Positions 12,701 to 24,299 are shown, counted from the first letter of the stretch. The stretch: 64,000 nucleotides of DNA from Haematobia irritans (GCF_050003625.1 NC_134398.1:111948145-112012144), one strand, 5' to 3'. Numbers and translations: made by a program. The notes: generated by a model not told the origin, from the sequence alone.

Positions 12701-12936
12701 TTACCAGACATCGAGTAGTTCATAGAGGGTTTGGCTTGGAGTCTCCAATGGAAATAACTCGATTCTAAAGTTTTTTAAACTCATTAATAATCTTTTGGAC
12801 ATTCCTGAGAATTGAAATTTCTTCGCACATATCATTAACTTGGATATCATTCGCTTCCTAGCTGAAGGGTTTGAATTTGCGACGTTTGCTACTTTTTCTA
12901 CATTTATCACGCGTATGTGACGTTTACAACTTTGCA
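12701..12936. other. Unidentified sequence flanking a foldback insertion
   Basis: The minus strand is open for 81 codons with protein-like composition (ARKRMISKLMICAKK). The plus strand has MSEKRPSRLPDIE followed by a stop. Neither is recognised. The 9-bp duplication at 12937-12945 shows that the foldback element entered this sequence. Confidence 0.25.
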
Positions 12937-13490
12937 ACAGTCGCAAAGGGTGTGAAGATAAATTCGCGAGTTAAATTCGTGGTTTGTGTCTTGGCTAAGC
13001 GAAATTCAAATTTGTGGAACGAATTTAACTTTGTGGGACGAATTTAACTTTGGAACGCATTCCAAAAAAAATTGTTTTTCTTAAAAAGAGGCAAATTTGT
13101 GGTGGAAAAACTGCCGAACACCGTCAGTTATTTTATGTGTAGTCATATTATGCATTGGTGGTTTTATATCGTCGAAAAATTTATCTATAAGAGATAACCG
13201 CTAATAATTCTAAAGTCGTATAAAAATGTCAATATATCCTGAAGTAATGGACATAGGATATTAAAATACAATAATAAAAACATCTAAGGGGTACCAAAAT
13301 AAGATTCTTAAATAACTTCAAAATCTCGTGAACAGTATTTGAGATATAGTGTCATCAGATATCGGCTATATATAGCCCCGATATTAAATCGCCTATACCT
13401 AAGAAGCCATTTGAGAAGAATTGACCAGACAAAATGCCAGTGGTATATATTGGCATGCACCAAAAACCAAAATTAAAAAATCAATCAATG

Positions 13491-13679
13491 AGAAATTTAT
13501 ACCTGTATGCAAAGATTTATGCCAGACACAATCCACAAAATGCACTATATGTGTGTAGACATTTACCTGCCTACTGATGTAGGATATTAATGAACAAACA
13601 ATTTTTCTTTTCACAACACAATGTTTCAGTATGTGGATTGTGTCTGGCATAAATCTTTGCATACAGGTATACATTTCTC
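13491..13679. repeat. Hairpin with about 47-bp arms
   Basis: Arms 13491-13537 and 13633-13679 are near-perfect complements around ATGCCAGACACAATCCAC, enclosing about 95 bp. It is probably a small inverted-repeat insertion inside the foldback core. Confidence 0.7.
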
Positions 13680-13685
13680 ACAGTG

Positions 13686-13880
13686 GAAAGTATTGTGGTA
13701 AGAAAGTGTGGCGATCCAATCAACAATAACGAAATTATAGGTGAAATACACTTTCGATGAAATTTACTGTTATCTTAATGAAAATTTGGGGTGAATCAAA
13801 TTAAAAAATGAAGTCATTCAAGAAAATGATTGTTAATATTTATGTTTTTAGTTAAAGTATTAATTAATCGAAAAAAATTA
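13686..13880 (+). pseudogene. Tail of a processed-pseudogene-like sequence, copy 1
   Basis: A short frame ends with GDPINNNEIIGEIHFR and a stop, followed by an A+T-rich tail (GAAATTTACTGTTATCTTAA, then AATCAAATTAAAAAATGAAG). Both the last codons and the trailing sequence match the minus strand at 33760-34114. Sharing of coding end and 3' tail suggests copies of one transcript. The protein is not recognised. Confidence 0.5.
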
Positions 13881-13899
13881 GTTTACATTAAAAAATATT

Positions 13900-14760
13900 T
13901 CCAAATATCTATATATCCGATAACTGGTGCCACGATATCAGAAATACTGTACATGAGACTTTTGAATTTTTAATTTTGATTTTTTGTAGTCACCAGTATC
14001 TCTTATTTGCATTTGGTCTGGCCAATTCCTCTCAAATGGTTTCTTAGATATAGGAGATCCAATATCAGGGCTATATATAGCCGATATCTGGCGATAATAT
14101 AGCTCAAAAACTGTACATGAGACTTTTCATTTTTTAATTTTGATTTTTTGTAGTCACCAATATCTCTTATTTGCATTTGGTCTGGTCAATTCCTCTCAAA
14201 TGGTTTCGTAGATATAGGAGATCCAATATCAGGGCTATATATAGCCGATATCTGGCGATAATATAGCTCAAAATCTGTACATGAGACTTTTTATTTTTTA
14301 ATTTTGATTTTTTGTAGTCACCAATATCTCTTATTTGCATTTGGTCTGGTCAATTCCTCTCAAATGGTTTCGTAGATATGGGAGATCCAATATCAGGGCT
14401 ATATATAGCCGATATCTGGCGACAATATAGCTCAAAAACTGTACATGGGACTTTAAAATTTCTAGTTTTGATTTTATGTAATAACCAATATCTATTACTG
14501 GCATTTGATCTGGTCAATTCCTCTCAAATGGTTTCGTAGATATAGGAGATCCAATATCGGGACTATATAGCCGATATCGGTGACGGAATATCTCAAATAC
14601 CCTACATGAATATGAAAAATTGATGTTTTAATTTTGGTTTTTGGTACAGGCCAACATCTACCACTGACATTTTGTCTGGTCAATTCCTCTCAAATGGTTC
14701 CTTAGGTATAGGCGATTTAATATCGGGGCTATATATAGCCGATATCTGATGACACTATAT
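13900..14760. repeat. Tandem array, about 164-bp unit, about five copies
   Basis: The word ATATCAGGG (or ATATCGGG) recurs at 14062, 14226, 14390, 14554 and 14720, giving periods of 164-166 bp. Each unit includes the palindrome CTATATATAGCC and GGTCTGGTCAATTCCTCTCA. Inverted copies of the unit lie in the left arm (13330-13430) and at 25870-26401 and 27845-27954. Successive units differ by a few bases, so it is not an assembly stutter. Confidence 0.85.
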
Positions 14761-15168
14761 CTCAAATACTGTTCACGAGATTTTTGAAGTTATTTAAGAA
14801 TCTTATTTTGGTACCCCTTAGATGTTTTTATTATGGTATTTTAATATCTTATGTCCATTACTTCAGGATATATTGACATTTTTATACGACTTTAGAATTA
14901 TTAGCGGTTATCTCTTATAGATAAATTTTTCGACGATATAAAACCACCAATGCATAATATGACTACACATAAAATAACTGACGGTGTTTGGCAGTTTTTC
15001 CACCACAAATTTACCTCTTTTTAAGAAAAACTATTTTTTTGGAATGCGTTCCACAAGTTAAATTCGTCCCACAAAGTTAAATTCGTTCCACAAATTTGAA
15101 TTTCGCTTAGCCAAGATACAAACCACGAATTTAACTCGCGAATTTATCTTCACACCCTTACAGTCGCA

Positions 15169-15970
15169 AACCTAAAACAGTTTGGCACAGACCATCTGTG
15201 GTTGACTTTAATAGATCTTAGTTTGATAGACTATAATATGGTCTGAATTGTTCCATTTTATTCCCAACATGATCATTTTCGCATTCCATTTGTAATCTAT
15301 TAAAAGATTGTTGGTATCTGTCCATATTTGGATTGAACCTCTATATACACTTGTGTCCCATTTTAATTTATTGGCTTGAAATTTTAAATCTAGAGTACTT
15401 TTTAAAAAGAAAATGTTAAACGAGAATTCGATCGGAAACCCAGTTTTTGAGATATCAACCCCTGGGTCAACGCGAAACTGAAGCCAGAAACGTGGATGAC
15501 CTTTGTTCGGGGTTTGAAGCTTCTTCCTGTGGACAGAGTCCAAGGTACGCTAATAGACATTTGCGACAAAAAATTACACATTACATTTGGTGTTCCAAAT
15601 CGAAAAATCTATGCTAGATTAAGCCAAATATTTTACACTAAGAAAGGAATTTTTGAACGCTTTCATTTTTAACTCATTTAAAGGCACATAAGTCATAAGT
15701 CATATAATTGTATTCATTTCTGATTTCATTGGTAGAGTTGTGTATATCATATTAGAACTCTAGGTATTTATTGAAAAATGCAATGTTAGAAACTCTTGAT
15801 ACACTCCCCCAATGTCTGTTTAACACCCATAAATTACACCCCTCCACTTTGATTCTTATCGTATACTTCCACCCCATTGTGAGGTGCTAATGATCGTACG
15901 TCAGCGTCATTATAGTGTTGTCGGTATTTACTCGGGCAATTGCATTGTTTAGTAATTTAACTACTTGAAA
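15169..15970. other. Intergenic with a dispersed repeat
   Basis: The stretch 15400-15560 (GGGTTTGAAGCTTCTTCCTG, then GGACAGAGTCCAAGGTACGC) resembles 43440-43510 (GGATTTGACGCTTTCTCCTA, then GGACAGGGTCCAAAGTGGGC). Both probably derive from one dispersed repeat. I do not assign it to a class. Confidence 0.4.
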
Positions 15971-16083
15971 TTCTAGTCGAGGAGAATCGAAAACAGAACC
16001 GGCGTGACAGAGTCAAACCGAAAACCAAAAACAAAAAATATGATAATCCAGCACAAACGTCGTCGGATCACACCACACGCACC

Positions 16084-16146
16084 ATGGGCGATTTGGATGA
16101 ACACAGAGAGGAGATTGCGGTGCCGATGCACAATGAACGATGGTAG
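16084..16146 (+). CDS. Possible short first coding exon
   Basis: The ATG at 16084 opens MGDLDEHREEIAVPMHNERW followed by a stop in the genomic frame. The segment 15950-16150 is markedly more G+C rich than its surroundings. The overlapping GATGGTAGAC could be a weak donor before the stop. Downstream acceptor-like sites exist at about 16733 and 16948. The product is unknown, and it could equally be a 5' leader or a chance frame. Confidence 0.25.
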   Translation: MGDLDEHREEIAVPMHNERW

Positions 16147-16948
16147 ACAGTTACAAGTGTCAGTCAGTTGGTTACTAAAACTACTACCGATTGATTTCAC
16201 AATATTATTGAACTGTATTGTTTCTCAAACATTTAATTTTTGTTTTTAGTTTCTATTTTTAGATCCCAATCAAATATCGTTAAGGAAAATCCATTTTTAC
16301 GTTTTTATTTTTTTCACATAAATGTAATTCAGAGGATAGTTACGCTCAGATAAACTTAAACTTGTTGGGGATATGTTTTTTTTTTTTTTTTGTAAATACA
16401 AGGGCACTCTCTGTATTGAACTTGATTTTGACACAACCTGAATGAACTTTTAGAGAGAAACAAAAAACGCCATCAGTATTATTTCCCACCTCCTAGCAAG
16501 GATTGGGGGATGTGAAGTGAATAAAAAGTGAAATTCCTAGTACTTGTGAGACATGAAATCTGCTTAAAATTCACTTTAATCACCTTTTTATTATAACAAA
16601 TTTACTTGATATCGTTTCGTTGTTAATCCACTATTCCTCGTTAGACTGAAAATCGTTTTAAAATTATAGCAATTATTTTGTTTGCTTAATGTTTTGAATT
16701 TTTTCTTCTTTTTCTGTCAAAGTTTATTTTCAGTTGTTGTGATCGCGGGAAACACGTCCGCTGTGGCGAATATCGTTAAAGTAACTGAAGTCCAACTGCT
16801 TTGCTTGGTTTCATAGAGCCAAGAATATCGTATAAATGTAAAAAATCAAGATCTCGCTCTCTCTCTCGCTCTCTACTGCACTCTCATCGCTTCTCACAAA
16901 CTGGTCTTCAATGAATAGCTGGGAAAACATTTTGTTTATTTTTTTATA

Positions 16949-17206
16949 GTGGGGCAAGAGAGTCACAAAAACAATAGAGTACAGAGAAATAAGAGTAACG
17001 TTGAGAAACTCTCAAAGATAAGGGGGTTAATTTGGGGAACCGATGCTCCCATCGATTTCTGCATGCCGCTAGTAACAGATGCGTTCACTACCACAACTAA
17101 ACTAATACATAATATTATACAAAATTCTGCCCCAGTCAGCTTGTTCCCAACACATGCTACCGATGATGAGTTCATCCAGAACTTGTCATACCTTATTGAT
17201 CAATAA
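16949..17206 (+). CDS. Possible terminal exon, product unknown
   Basis: A strong acceptor-like run (TTTGTTTATTTTTTTATAG) ends at 16948, immediately before an 85-codon open frame that ends TAA. The frame has a balanced, soluble-protein composition (KSNVEKLSKIRGLIWGTDAP, later THATDDEFIQNLSYLIDQ) and no internal ATG near its beginning, fitting an internal or last exon. No family is recognised. It might belong with the fragment at 16084 or to an old retroelement. Confidence 0.3.
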   Translation: MGQESHKNNRVQRNKSNVEKLSKIRGLIWGTDAPIDFCMPLVTDAFTTTTKLIHNIIQNSAPVSLFPTHATDDEFIQNLSYLIDQ

Positions 17207-17307
17207 CGGGGCAGTAGGAGTGGATGGTTGGTATTATTGCATCACCGTTTTATTGTGCCACTTCCAGTGTCATTTTGCTCCTTATTATTAACAGGTGACA
17301 TACAGAG

Positions 17308-17884
17308 TGGAGATGTGCACGTGGTGGACGTTCACTTACACTCACGATGGAAAATGTTTACCCATATTGATGGTAGAACTCACACTCACGATGTGATTGT
17401 TTGTACTCACGTTCGATTGAAACCCTAAGTATGATTAAACTCGTGAGCGTGATTAACTTGAACGCGATCATAATCTTCTGAAAAGTTTACTGACACACGC
17501 TAACACACATCATTTGTTTGGGGTACTAATGGTTTTATAATAGTAAGGTCAGGCTGAACCTTACTGTTATAAAACCATGAGTTAAAAACGGCCGACGACA
17601 ACAATGGGGTAGTCGTTATTACCTAAATGGGGATCCTAGAACTGTATGAGTAATTTACCTGGGACACCTGACTGAAAATGCCTAAAATCGTGCCCGTTAA
17701 TAAAAACTTAGCATTGTAGGTGCCACAAAAATTATAAGCGTTCATCACACACACTCACGAAGAGATGATTTTCGTGACTGACGCTTACGCACGACATTTG
17801 GTTCGTTAATCATGCTCACGTACATTTACTCCATTGCCATCAGCGGTACTCACGACAACAACTTCGTGTCAGTGCACATCCCTA
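17308..17884. mobile_element. hAT-like miniature element with CACTCACG repeats, copy 1
   Basis: TGGAGATGTGCACGTGG opens it and GTGCACATCCCTA closes it as imperfect inverted repeats. The ends resemble the TAGAGGTGTGCAC ends of the related copy at 19587. The interior is studded with ACTCACG and CGTGAGC. An 8-bp duplication is not evident here, so the age is greater or the limits are slightly off. Confidence 0.5.
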
Positions 17885-18194
17885 ACTTAAACCTGTTTTA
17901 AGAGCATAATATTATTTTTGACTGGGAATATTGAACATTTTTTGTCGCAAAAATATTGTTTCTCCCTAACATATATACATTATGTTTAGAGAAAAATACA
18001 CACGTGATTTCCGAGAAAATAAAATGTTTGCGACAAACATGTTACATTTTCCCCATGAAAAAGTAACATTAATCTCTTGAAACATGCTTGAGATGGTCAT
18101 ATTCCTTCTCTAGGCGCGCCACATAGGGGATTTGGGATTCAAACCATGGATCAGTTTAAAACTGGGATTGGAAACATATTGGTCAATTCTGGCA
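17885..18194. other. Intergenic, nothing recognised
   Basis: A+T-rich DNA without a recognisable exon. A shared word TTTGTCGCAAA / TTTGCGACAAA at about 17940 and 18027 forms a weak inverted pair. Confidence 0.3.
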
Positions 18195-19323
18195 ACTCCT
18201 TCATATAGAAACAGGTGTTCAAAATGACGCATCCGCATTTTTTTAAAATGGAAAAATTAGAAATGCTTGCTGTCATTAAATATTTACATAAAAAAGGTTT
18301 ATCGGGACAAGAAATTCATAATGATATGGTGAATGTGTTAGGTGAATGTGCTCCTTCATATGCAGCAGTAAAAAATTGGGTTGCTGAATTCAAACGTGGT
18401 CGTACAAGCGTTGAAGATGAACCACGTAGTGGACGTCCAAAAACAGCAACAACAACTGAAATTGTAGCCAAAGTGCATGATATGGTATTAAATGATCGAC
18501 GAATAAAAGTCCGTGAAATTGCTAATATCATGAGCATCTCAAATGATCGAGTCAATTTAATTTTGCAAGATGGGTGCCGCATTTGTTAACAGTCGATCAA
18601 AAACTCATAAGAATAAACATTTCTCATGCTTGTTTGGATCGTTTTAAGCGAAATAAAATGGGTTTTAAGCGTCGTTTCATAATTGTTGATGAGACATGGA
18701 TCCACAACTATACTCCAGAGACAAAAGAACAATCCAAACAATGGACTGAAGCTGGAGGAAGTGCCCCAAAGAAGGCAAAAACAATTCAATCGGCTGGTAA
18801 GGTTATGGCAACGTTTTTTTTGGGACTTCAAAGGTATTTTATTGATTGACTATCTACAACAGGGTAAAATAATAAATTCAGAGTACTATTGCAACCTTTT
18901 GGATCAATTAAATGTACAAATTCGAGAAAAACGTCCTGGCTTACAACACACAAAAATTATTTTTCATCAAGACAACGCACCAGCGCACAAGAGTGTTTTA
19001 ACAATGGCTAAAATCAACGAATTAAAGTACGAGTAGCTTGACCACCCATCTTATTCTCCTGATTTAGCTCCCAGTGATTTTTACTTGTTCCCAAATCTAA
19101 AAAATCCTTGCTGGCAAGCGTTTTACCTCAAATGAAGATGCAATTACAGTTGTAAACCACTATTTTTGAGGAAAACTATTTTAATCAAGGGATACAATTG
19201 CTAGAAAAGCGTTGGACTAAGTGTATTGAAGTTTCAGGAGATTATATTGAAAAATACAAGTATTTTTGAAAAACGAACTATTCTCTTTCATTGATAGGCT
19301 AAGAAGTTTCCGAACCGCCCTCG
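18195..19323 (+). mobile_element. Decayed mariner (D34D) copy 2
   Basis: The right terminus AAGTTTCCGAACCGCCCTCG is followed by TA (19324-19325), as expected for mariner. The left terminus is missing: similarity to copy 1 begins only near 18200 (AACTCCTTCATATAGAAACA). It lies tail to tail with the mariner block starting at about 19333. Confidence 0.8.
18248..19264 (+). pseudogene. mariner transposase pseudogene, copy 2
   Basis: This is the best-preserved member of its group in the window. It has the helix-turn-helix N-terminus (residues 1-110), GRPKTATT linker, WVPHLLT signature (about 18574), VDETWIHNY with the first catalytic aspartate (about 18689), HQDNAPAHKS (about 18965) and SPDLAPSDFY (about 19055). 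The last two aspartates are 34 residues apart. Lesions: a deletion of about 30 bp near 18565 shifting frame, a frame change near 18825, an in-frame stop after KYE at about 19036, and a further shift near 19100. Confidence 0.85.
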
Positions 19324-19332
19324 TAGTGTGAC

Positions 19333-20422
19333 CATACCATAACCTTACCGGCCGATTGAATTGTTTTTGCCTTCTTTGGGGCACTTCCTCCAGCTTCAGT
19401 CCATTGTTTGGATAGCTCTTTTGTCTCTGGACATGTCTCATCAACAGTTATAAAACGACGCTTAAAATCCATTTTATTTCGCTTAAAACGATCCAAACAA
19501 GCTTGAGAAATGTTCATTCTTATGCGTTTTTGATCGAATGTTAACAAATGCGGCACCCATCTTGCAGAAAGCTTTTTCATCTGTAGTAGAGGTGTGCACG
19601 TGAGTAACAGTTTACTCACGCTCACGCATACTCACGACGGAAAATCTTCTCACGCGCACTCACGCACGATATTGCTTGGGACGACTCACGCACACTCACG
19701 AAAAGAAAATTTGTACTCACGCACACTCACGCACGAAAATGTCGTGACTCACGAAAAATACCGTGACTCACGAAAAATATCGTGACTCACGAAAAATGTC
19801 ATGACTCATGAATAATTTTTTGAGTAATTTACCTTAGCGATGTGTCTGAAAACATGAGCATTATTAAAACCGAGAGCGTTATTACACTCTCAACATCCCA
19901 GGTGTCACTAAAATTGTAAATGAATTTAACTCTTAAGCGTTTTATGTTGGTGAGCGGGATTATTTTCGTGAGCGTAAATCTTTACTCACGCACACTCATG
20001 AAAATAATATTTTCGTGACTCACGCACGACATTTTGGTTTGTTAATCACGCTCACGAAAATTTTCGTGAGTCACGACAATTTCGTGTCATGTGCACACCT
20101 CTAATATGTAGTTCTTCATGCAAAATTAAATGGACTCGATCATTTGAGATGCCCACGATATTAGCAACTTCACGCACTTTTATTCGTCGTTCATTTAATA
20201 CCATATAATGCACTTTGGCTACAATTTCTGTTGTTGTTGCTGTTTTTAGACGTCCACCACGTGGTTCATCTTCAATGCTTGTACGATCATGTTTAAATTC
20301 AGCAACCCAATTTTTTACTGTTGCATATGAAGGAGCACTTTTACCTAACACATTCACCCTATCATTATGAATTTCTTGTCCCGACAAACCTTTTTTATGT
20401 AAATATTTAACAGCACGCATTT
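19333..20422 (-). mobile_element. mariner (D34D) copy 3, split by a hAT-type element
   Basis: The minus-strand transposase is read in two blocks, 20107-20422 (N-terminal helix-turn-helix half) and 19333-19586 (WVPHLLT through AGKVM). They are separated by the 517-bp insertion at 19587-20103. Neither mariner terminus survives. A 14-bp direct repeat AGTGTGACCATACC lies just outside each side (19325-19338 and 20560-20573). Confidence 0.8.
19587..20103. mobile_element. hAT-type miniature element with CTCACG repeats, copy 2
   Basis: Terminal inverted repeats are TAGAGGTGTGCAC and GTGCACACCTCTA. The flanks ATCTGTAG (19579-19586) and ATATGTAG (20104-20111) form an 8-bp target duplication with one mismatch. 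The uninterrupted mariner site at 6140 reads CATCTGTAGTTCTTC, which confirms the insertion. The interior carries dozens of ACTCACG / CGTGAGT words and no transposase. Terminal sequence and 8-bp duplication are standard for hAT elements. Confidence 0.85.
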
Positions 20423-20423
20423 C

Positions 20424-20970
20424 TTTTTTTCCTGGAGCACTTTCGAAATATTTGAATACCGTTTTTGGAAAATACTCCTATTGTGATTTAATGTATCCAA
20501 TATGAGCTGAAACTATTTTAACTGCGTAACGCTTTTTTATTTCTACCAAATATTTGCCCAGTGTGACCATACCGTAAGAATTATTGAATACTCAATTGTA
20601 TATTCTGTATAAGTTAACAAAATAAATGAGTGTATGTTTTTATCTACATCGACATCATTGTTTTTTTTGTTATATCAAAACAAATCGAGTTGGTATATGA
20701 GAAAGTCGACATTTTCTGACCGAGAGCATAAAATATTTATGATCAGATATATTATAAAAAACTGAATAAACTATTTGGGCCTTAAAACAACATATGCTTA
20801 GGGTGAAGCATTATATGTTTTCACAGTACAATTTTTTGTTTGAAAAATTCTGCAAATATATTTGCTTGAAATAGATTATGTTTGAGAGTATACGTTACAA
20901 AGGCGTTTTTAGTACAGAGAGTACAGAGTTCCCAAATGAATGAGTTTGGGTGTACTGCTAGTTTGGGTGT
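20424..20970. other. Intergenic, no gene seen
   Basis: A+T-rich sequence. The only notable item is the second AGTGTGACCATACC at 20560-20573. Confidence 0.35.
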
Positions 20971-21434
20971 AAAGCTACGGTCAGACTAGTCAAATATTTG
21001 ATCAAAACTGTCAAATATTTCTTTGCCATAGTCTGACCAACAAACTTTTGTTTGAAGCAAACAACAAAACAGCTGATTTTCGGCAAAGAAAGATGTTTGA
21101 CATCAAATAAATATTTACCATGTTTGATCATAGTGTGACCACCATATGGCAAATATTTGCGCCACATTCCGTCAAATATTTATTTGATCTTACAAAAATT
21201 TTGCAAGAGCAAACACGGTCAAACAAAAATATAAGTAGTTTTATTATAATGGAAAAGATGCATGTTTTTGATAAAAGATTAATGGTTATGCTCTATATGT
21301 GGAAGGCAGCGATTCGTGGATTCAATCCCATATGGGTAAAATGTGGGTAATAGGAGTATTTATGTGAATATTTGACGGTTCATTGATATGGGAGATATGA
21401 TTGAAATTGTGTACGTCCAGGAGCAGATTTTATT

Positions 21435-21996
21435 TAAGGTGTGTACGTGACACAAAATTGTTGTTACCTTCGTAAATTGTGCTTATGGCAACAGGTCATG
21501 CGTGAGCGTGAGTGACGCAAATAATCTATTTGTGAGTGTGCGTGAGTAATAAAGAAATGCACTCACGCTTACCAATTGAATTCGCTTACAATTTTAGCCA
21601 CACATATGATATTAAAAGCTTAGTAACAATCTCGATTTCAATGCTTACGTTGTCAGCCAGATTCACCAGCTAAATTATTCGGGCAAGAATAGGATTGACC
21701 ATAAAACTAATAACGTCTATTATTTTCTTTAGTGAGGCGATAATTTCTAAGTGGAGACAATTTTCTTGTGCCACGAGTATGTATGAGACTTTACAGAGTT
21801 TTCGTGAATAACGATATTTCAGATCGTGAGTATGCGTGAATAAAATTTTTACACTTGTGGGTGTGCGGACGTGAGCCTTTAAAAGATTTGCCTGAGTGAG
21901 GGTTCGTGAAAGTGACTCGCACCAAAAATATCGTGCGTGAGTAAAAATCTTTCGTTCTAGATGTTCGTGACCATGAGTAAAATATTGCACACATCT
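21435..21996. mobile_element. hAT-like miniature element with CTCACG repeats, copy 3
   Basis: AAGGTGTGTACGTGACAC opens and GCACACATCTA closes the copy. Words such as GTGAGCGTGAGTGACGC fill it. The ends are more diverged than in the copy at 19587 and the 8-bp duplication is not clear. Confidence 0.5.
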
Positions 21997-22059
21997 ACAA
22001 TTTGTGCAGTTTAATATTTACCACTGTGTTGTAAAAAAATAATTTATAATACCCAAACA

Positions 22060-23110
22060 GGGTATTATAAATTAGTGCATATGGATAGAGAAGAGATAGA
22101 CACATAGAGTATTTTACAATATTGCTCAGTGTCGGAATCTGAGCCAATCTAACAATGTCCGATTGTCTGTGAACACATTTTTGTAATTAAAGTCTAGGTC
22201 ACAGGTTAAATCCAATCTATTTGAAATTTTGCACAAGTGTGTTTTGGAAGAAATCAGTTCAGATTTAGATATATCTCCCACATATATATTTCGCCCGATA
22301 TTCTTATTCTTATATGCTTCAAATTTTGGGGAAGGAATACAATTAATAGAAGTGGGATAAATTTGACTGAAATCGATTCAGATTTATATATAGCACTCAT
22401 ATCTTTCGCCCGATTTAGATTCATATGACCACTGGAGGTCAAAATTTCACTCCGAGTTAAGTGTCATTTTGGTCAGATAGTGGAATTAGCATTCAAGGTA
22501 TGCATGCCAAATTTGGCCAAAATCGGTTCATATTTAGATACAGCTTCCATATATATCTTTTGTCCCATTTACGCTCTTATAACTACAGAGGCAAAAGTTT
22601 TACTCCGATGTACGAAATTGACATTCTAACAATGTGTTCGGATTTAAATATAGCTCCCATATGTATATTTAGATTCATGTGGCCACGGAAGCCAATGTTT
22701 ATCTCCGAAACTTTAAAAATTTTGCACAGAGAGTACAATTATCATGTGTGCTAAATTTGGTCAAAATCGGTTCAGATTGAAATATTGCTCCCATATATAT
22801 GATTTTGCATTAGGGGAAATATGGCTAGAATACCCACATCTTACCTCCGAGGTTCAAAGAAATTGAGTGCATTTTTAGAGATATTTTACGTGGAGAGAAT
22901 ATTTAATATTATATTTAAGTGTGTCGAATTTCATCCACATCGGTTCAGATTTAGATAAAGACCCAATATATATGTTCTTCAAATAAGACCAAAATACTAC
23001 GATTTTCCTTGTAAAATCACCACAAGAATGACTCAAAATTTCCTATATCTCTAATATATATGTATCGACCGATAAATCATAAATGCACTTTTACGAAATT
23101 GGCTAAAAAT
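22060..23110 (+). repeat. Dispersed fly repeat with GGTTCAGATTTAGATATAG units
   Basis: Loosely repeated phrases (AAATCGGTTCAGATTTAGA, TCCCATATATATCTTTCGCC, TTTGCACAAGTGTG) recur about every 100-150 bp. I recall this type of sequence as common in muscid fly genomes. No protein is encoded and the transposon class is unknown to me. Confidence 0.5.
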
Positions 23111-23299
23111 GCTTTGTTTTCTAACATTGTGCTCCGCCCCAAGGCATTAGCTAAAGCTTTTTCATAAATGAAATATTTTTTATTGGAATAAAGTATTTAT
23201 TTAATTTCATTGTAATTTTTCTTAATGTACACTTAGATATCGATATTTTAATTAGTTCCGCCTTATTCCCCATTAACTAGCTTTATTTATGTCACATCA

Positions 23300-23670
23300 G
23301 TGCTCAACAAAGACAATAAACTTGAGAAAGATAGGAAATTGGCTTGCGTCATACCAAATGTTGCATTTACCATGTTAGTTCCATACATGTTTGTAATTTT
23401 TTATTTGTTTTTCGTTTTTATTTTCTAAATGAAAAACTTAATTTTCTTTATGAAACAATGTTAAATTTTAAGCAACAACAAAAAAATTACATTTTCCCCT
23501 CTATTGAAATTTATTTCGTGCACTTAATTTCTTTTTATTTGCATTTTAATGCTATGTCAATACTTGTCGTATACGCGTTTGGTTCGAGTATGAAACTAAC
23601 ACGGTAAATGGTTTGATCTCCTCAGTAGCCAATTTCCCATCTTTCTCAAGTTTATTGTCTTTGGTGCTCA
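23300..23670. repeat. Inverted pair of a protein-like repeat segment
   Basis: At 23309-23380 the plus strand begins GACAATAAACTTGAGAAAGA. At 23580-23670 the minus strand has the same beginning, then continues in frame as GKLATEEIKPFTVLVSYSN. Related segments occur at 27400-27590 and 38590-38690. The conserved reading frame hints at a captured coding exon. The source protein is not recognised. Confidence 0.45.
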
Positions 23671-24299
23671 AAAACATTTGGTCAAACAAATTTTTCCATT
23701 TTGATGGTTTGATCGAACTTTTGTTGCAAGAAAATATTTGCCATAGTGTGAACACAGGTCAAACATGTTTTCCCTAACTTTTATTTGAACGTGTTTGATC
23801 AAATAAAAACTGTCAAATATTTGAACGCAGTGTGACCGCAAATAAAACTTTGTGTCAAACAGGTTCTGTTTGGAACAAATTCGATCAAACACATTCGTGT
23901 CAAATATTTGACTAGTCTGACCGTAGCTTAAGTCATCCAATGCGAAACAGGGAAACCGAATTCTCATTTCAATCTAACCTACCCTAATAGTAAGCAATTG
24001 CTTACCTGAAATAGAAGTTTGATTAGTGCATATTACCCAAAATATTGCATTTGAATGCCACGATTTTCTTCCACTGTATTACTGTAATCCATTTAAGTAT
24101 CCATACTGTGTCTTTGGAATTACAAATAGGTGATAACAAGAATATTTTTTCAGTGTAACCTTTTGTGTAATCTGTTGAAATGAAAAACTCCATGATTGAT
24201 AATAAAAAAAAACGTATATACTTTTAGCTTGTGTGAGCGAACATCCCATCAACAAAGTGCTAAAAGTGTTTCCCCCAGTTGCTTTTGTTGTTACATAAA

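Larger units (their letters stand above)
12946..15159. mobile_element. Foldback element, subfamily B, copy 1
   Basis: Begins AAGGGTGTGAAGATAAATTC, ends with its complement finishing CTTCACACCCTT, and is flanked by an exact 9-bp duplication ACAGTCGCA (12937-12945 and 15160-15168). Arms run inward about 500 bp (to about 13460 and from about 14640). The core holds a hairpin (13491-13679), a pseudogene tail (13686-13880) and a 164-bp tandem array (13900-14760). No transposase is present. The outer 20 bases match subfamily A but the interior is unrelated. Confidence 0.85.
20972..23929. mobile_element. Large inverted-repeat element with TCAAATATTTGA-rich ends
   Basis: Left terminus AAGCTACGGTCAGACTAGTC; right terminus GACTAGTCTGACCGTAGCTT, its exact complement. 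About 250 bp at each end carry many spaced copies of TCAAATATTTGA, GTTTGATCA and CATAGTGTGACC in both orientations. No transposase was found and a target duplication is not clear. The inside holds a CTCACG-type miniature element, a CCCATATATA-type dispersed repeat and a KLATEEIKPF-type segment. Confidence 0.7.

Noticed and set aside
13900..14760. CRISPR array
   Set aside because: The 164-bp units are continuous repeats without spacers, in a eukaryotic genome.
21431..21545. Transcription-factor site cluster of a host promoter (GTGAGCGTGAG words)
   Set aside because: The words are features of a repeated miniature element found three times, not of a gene promoter.
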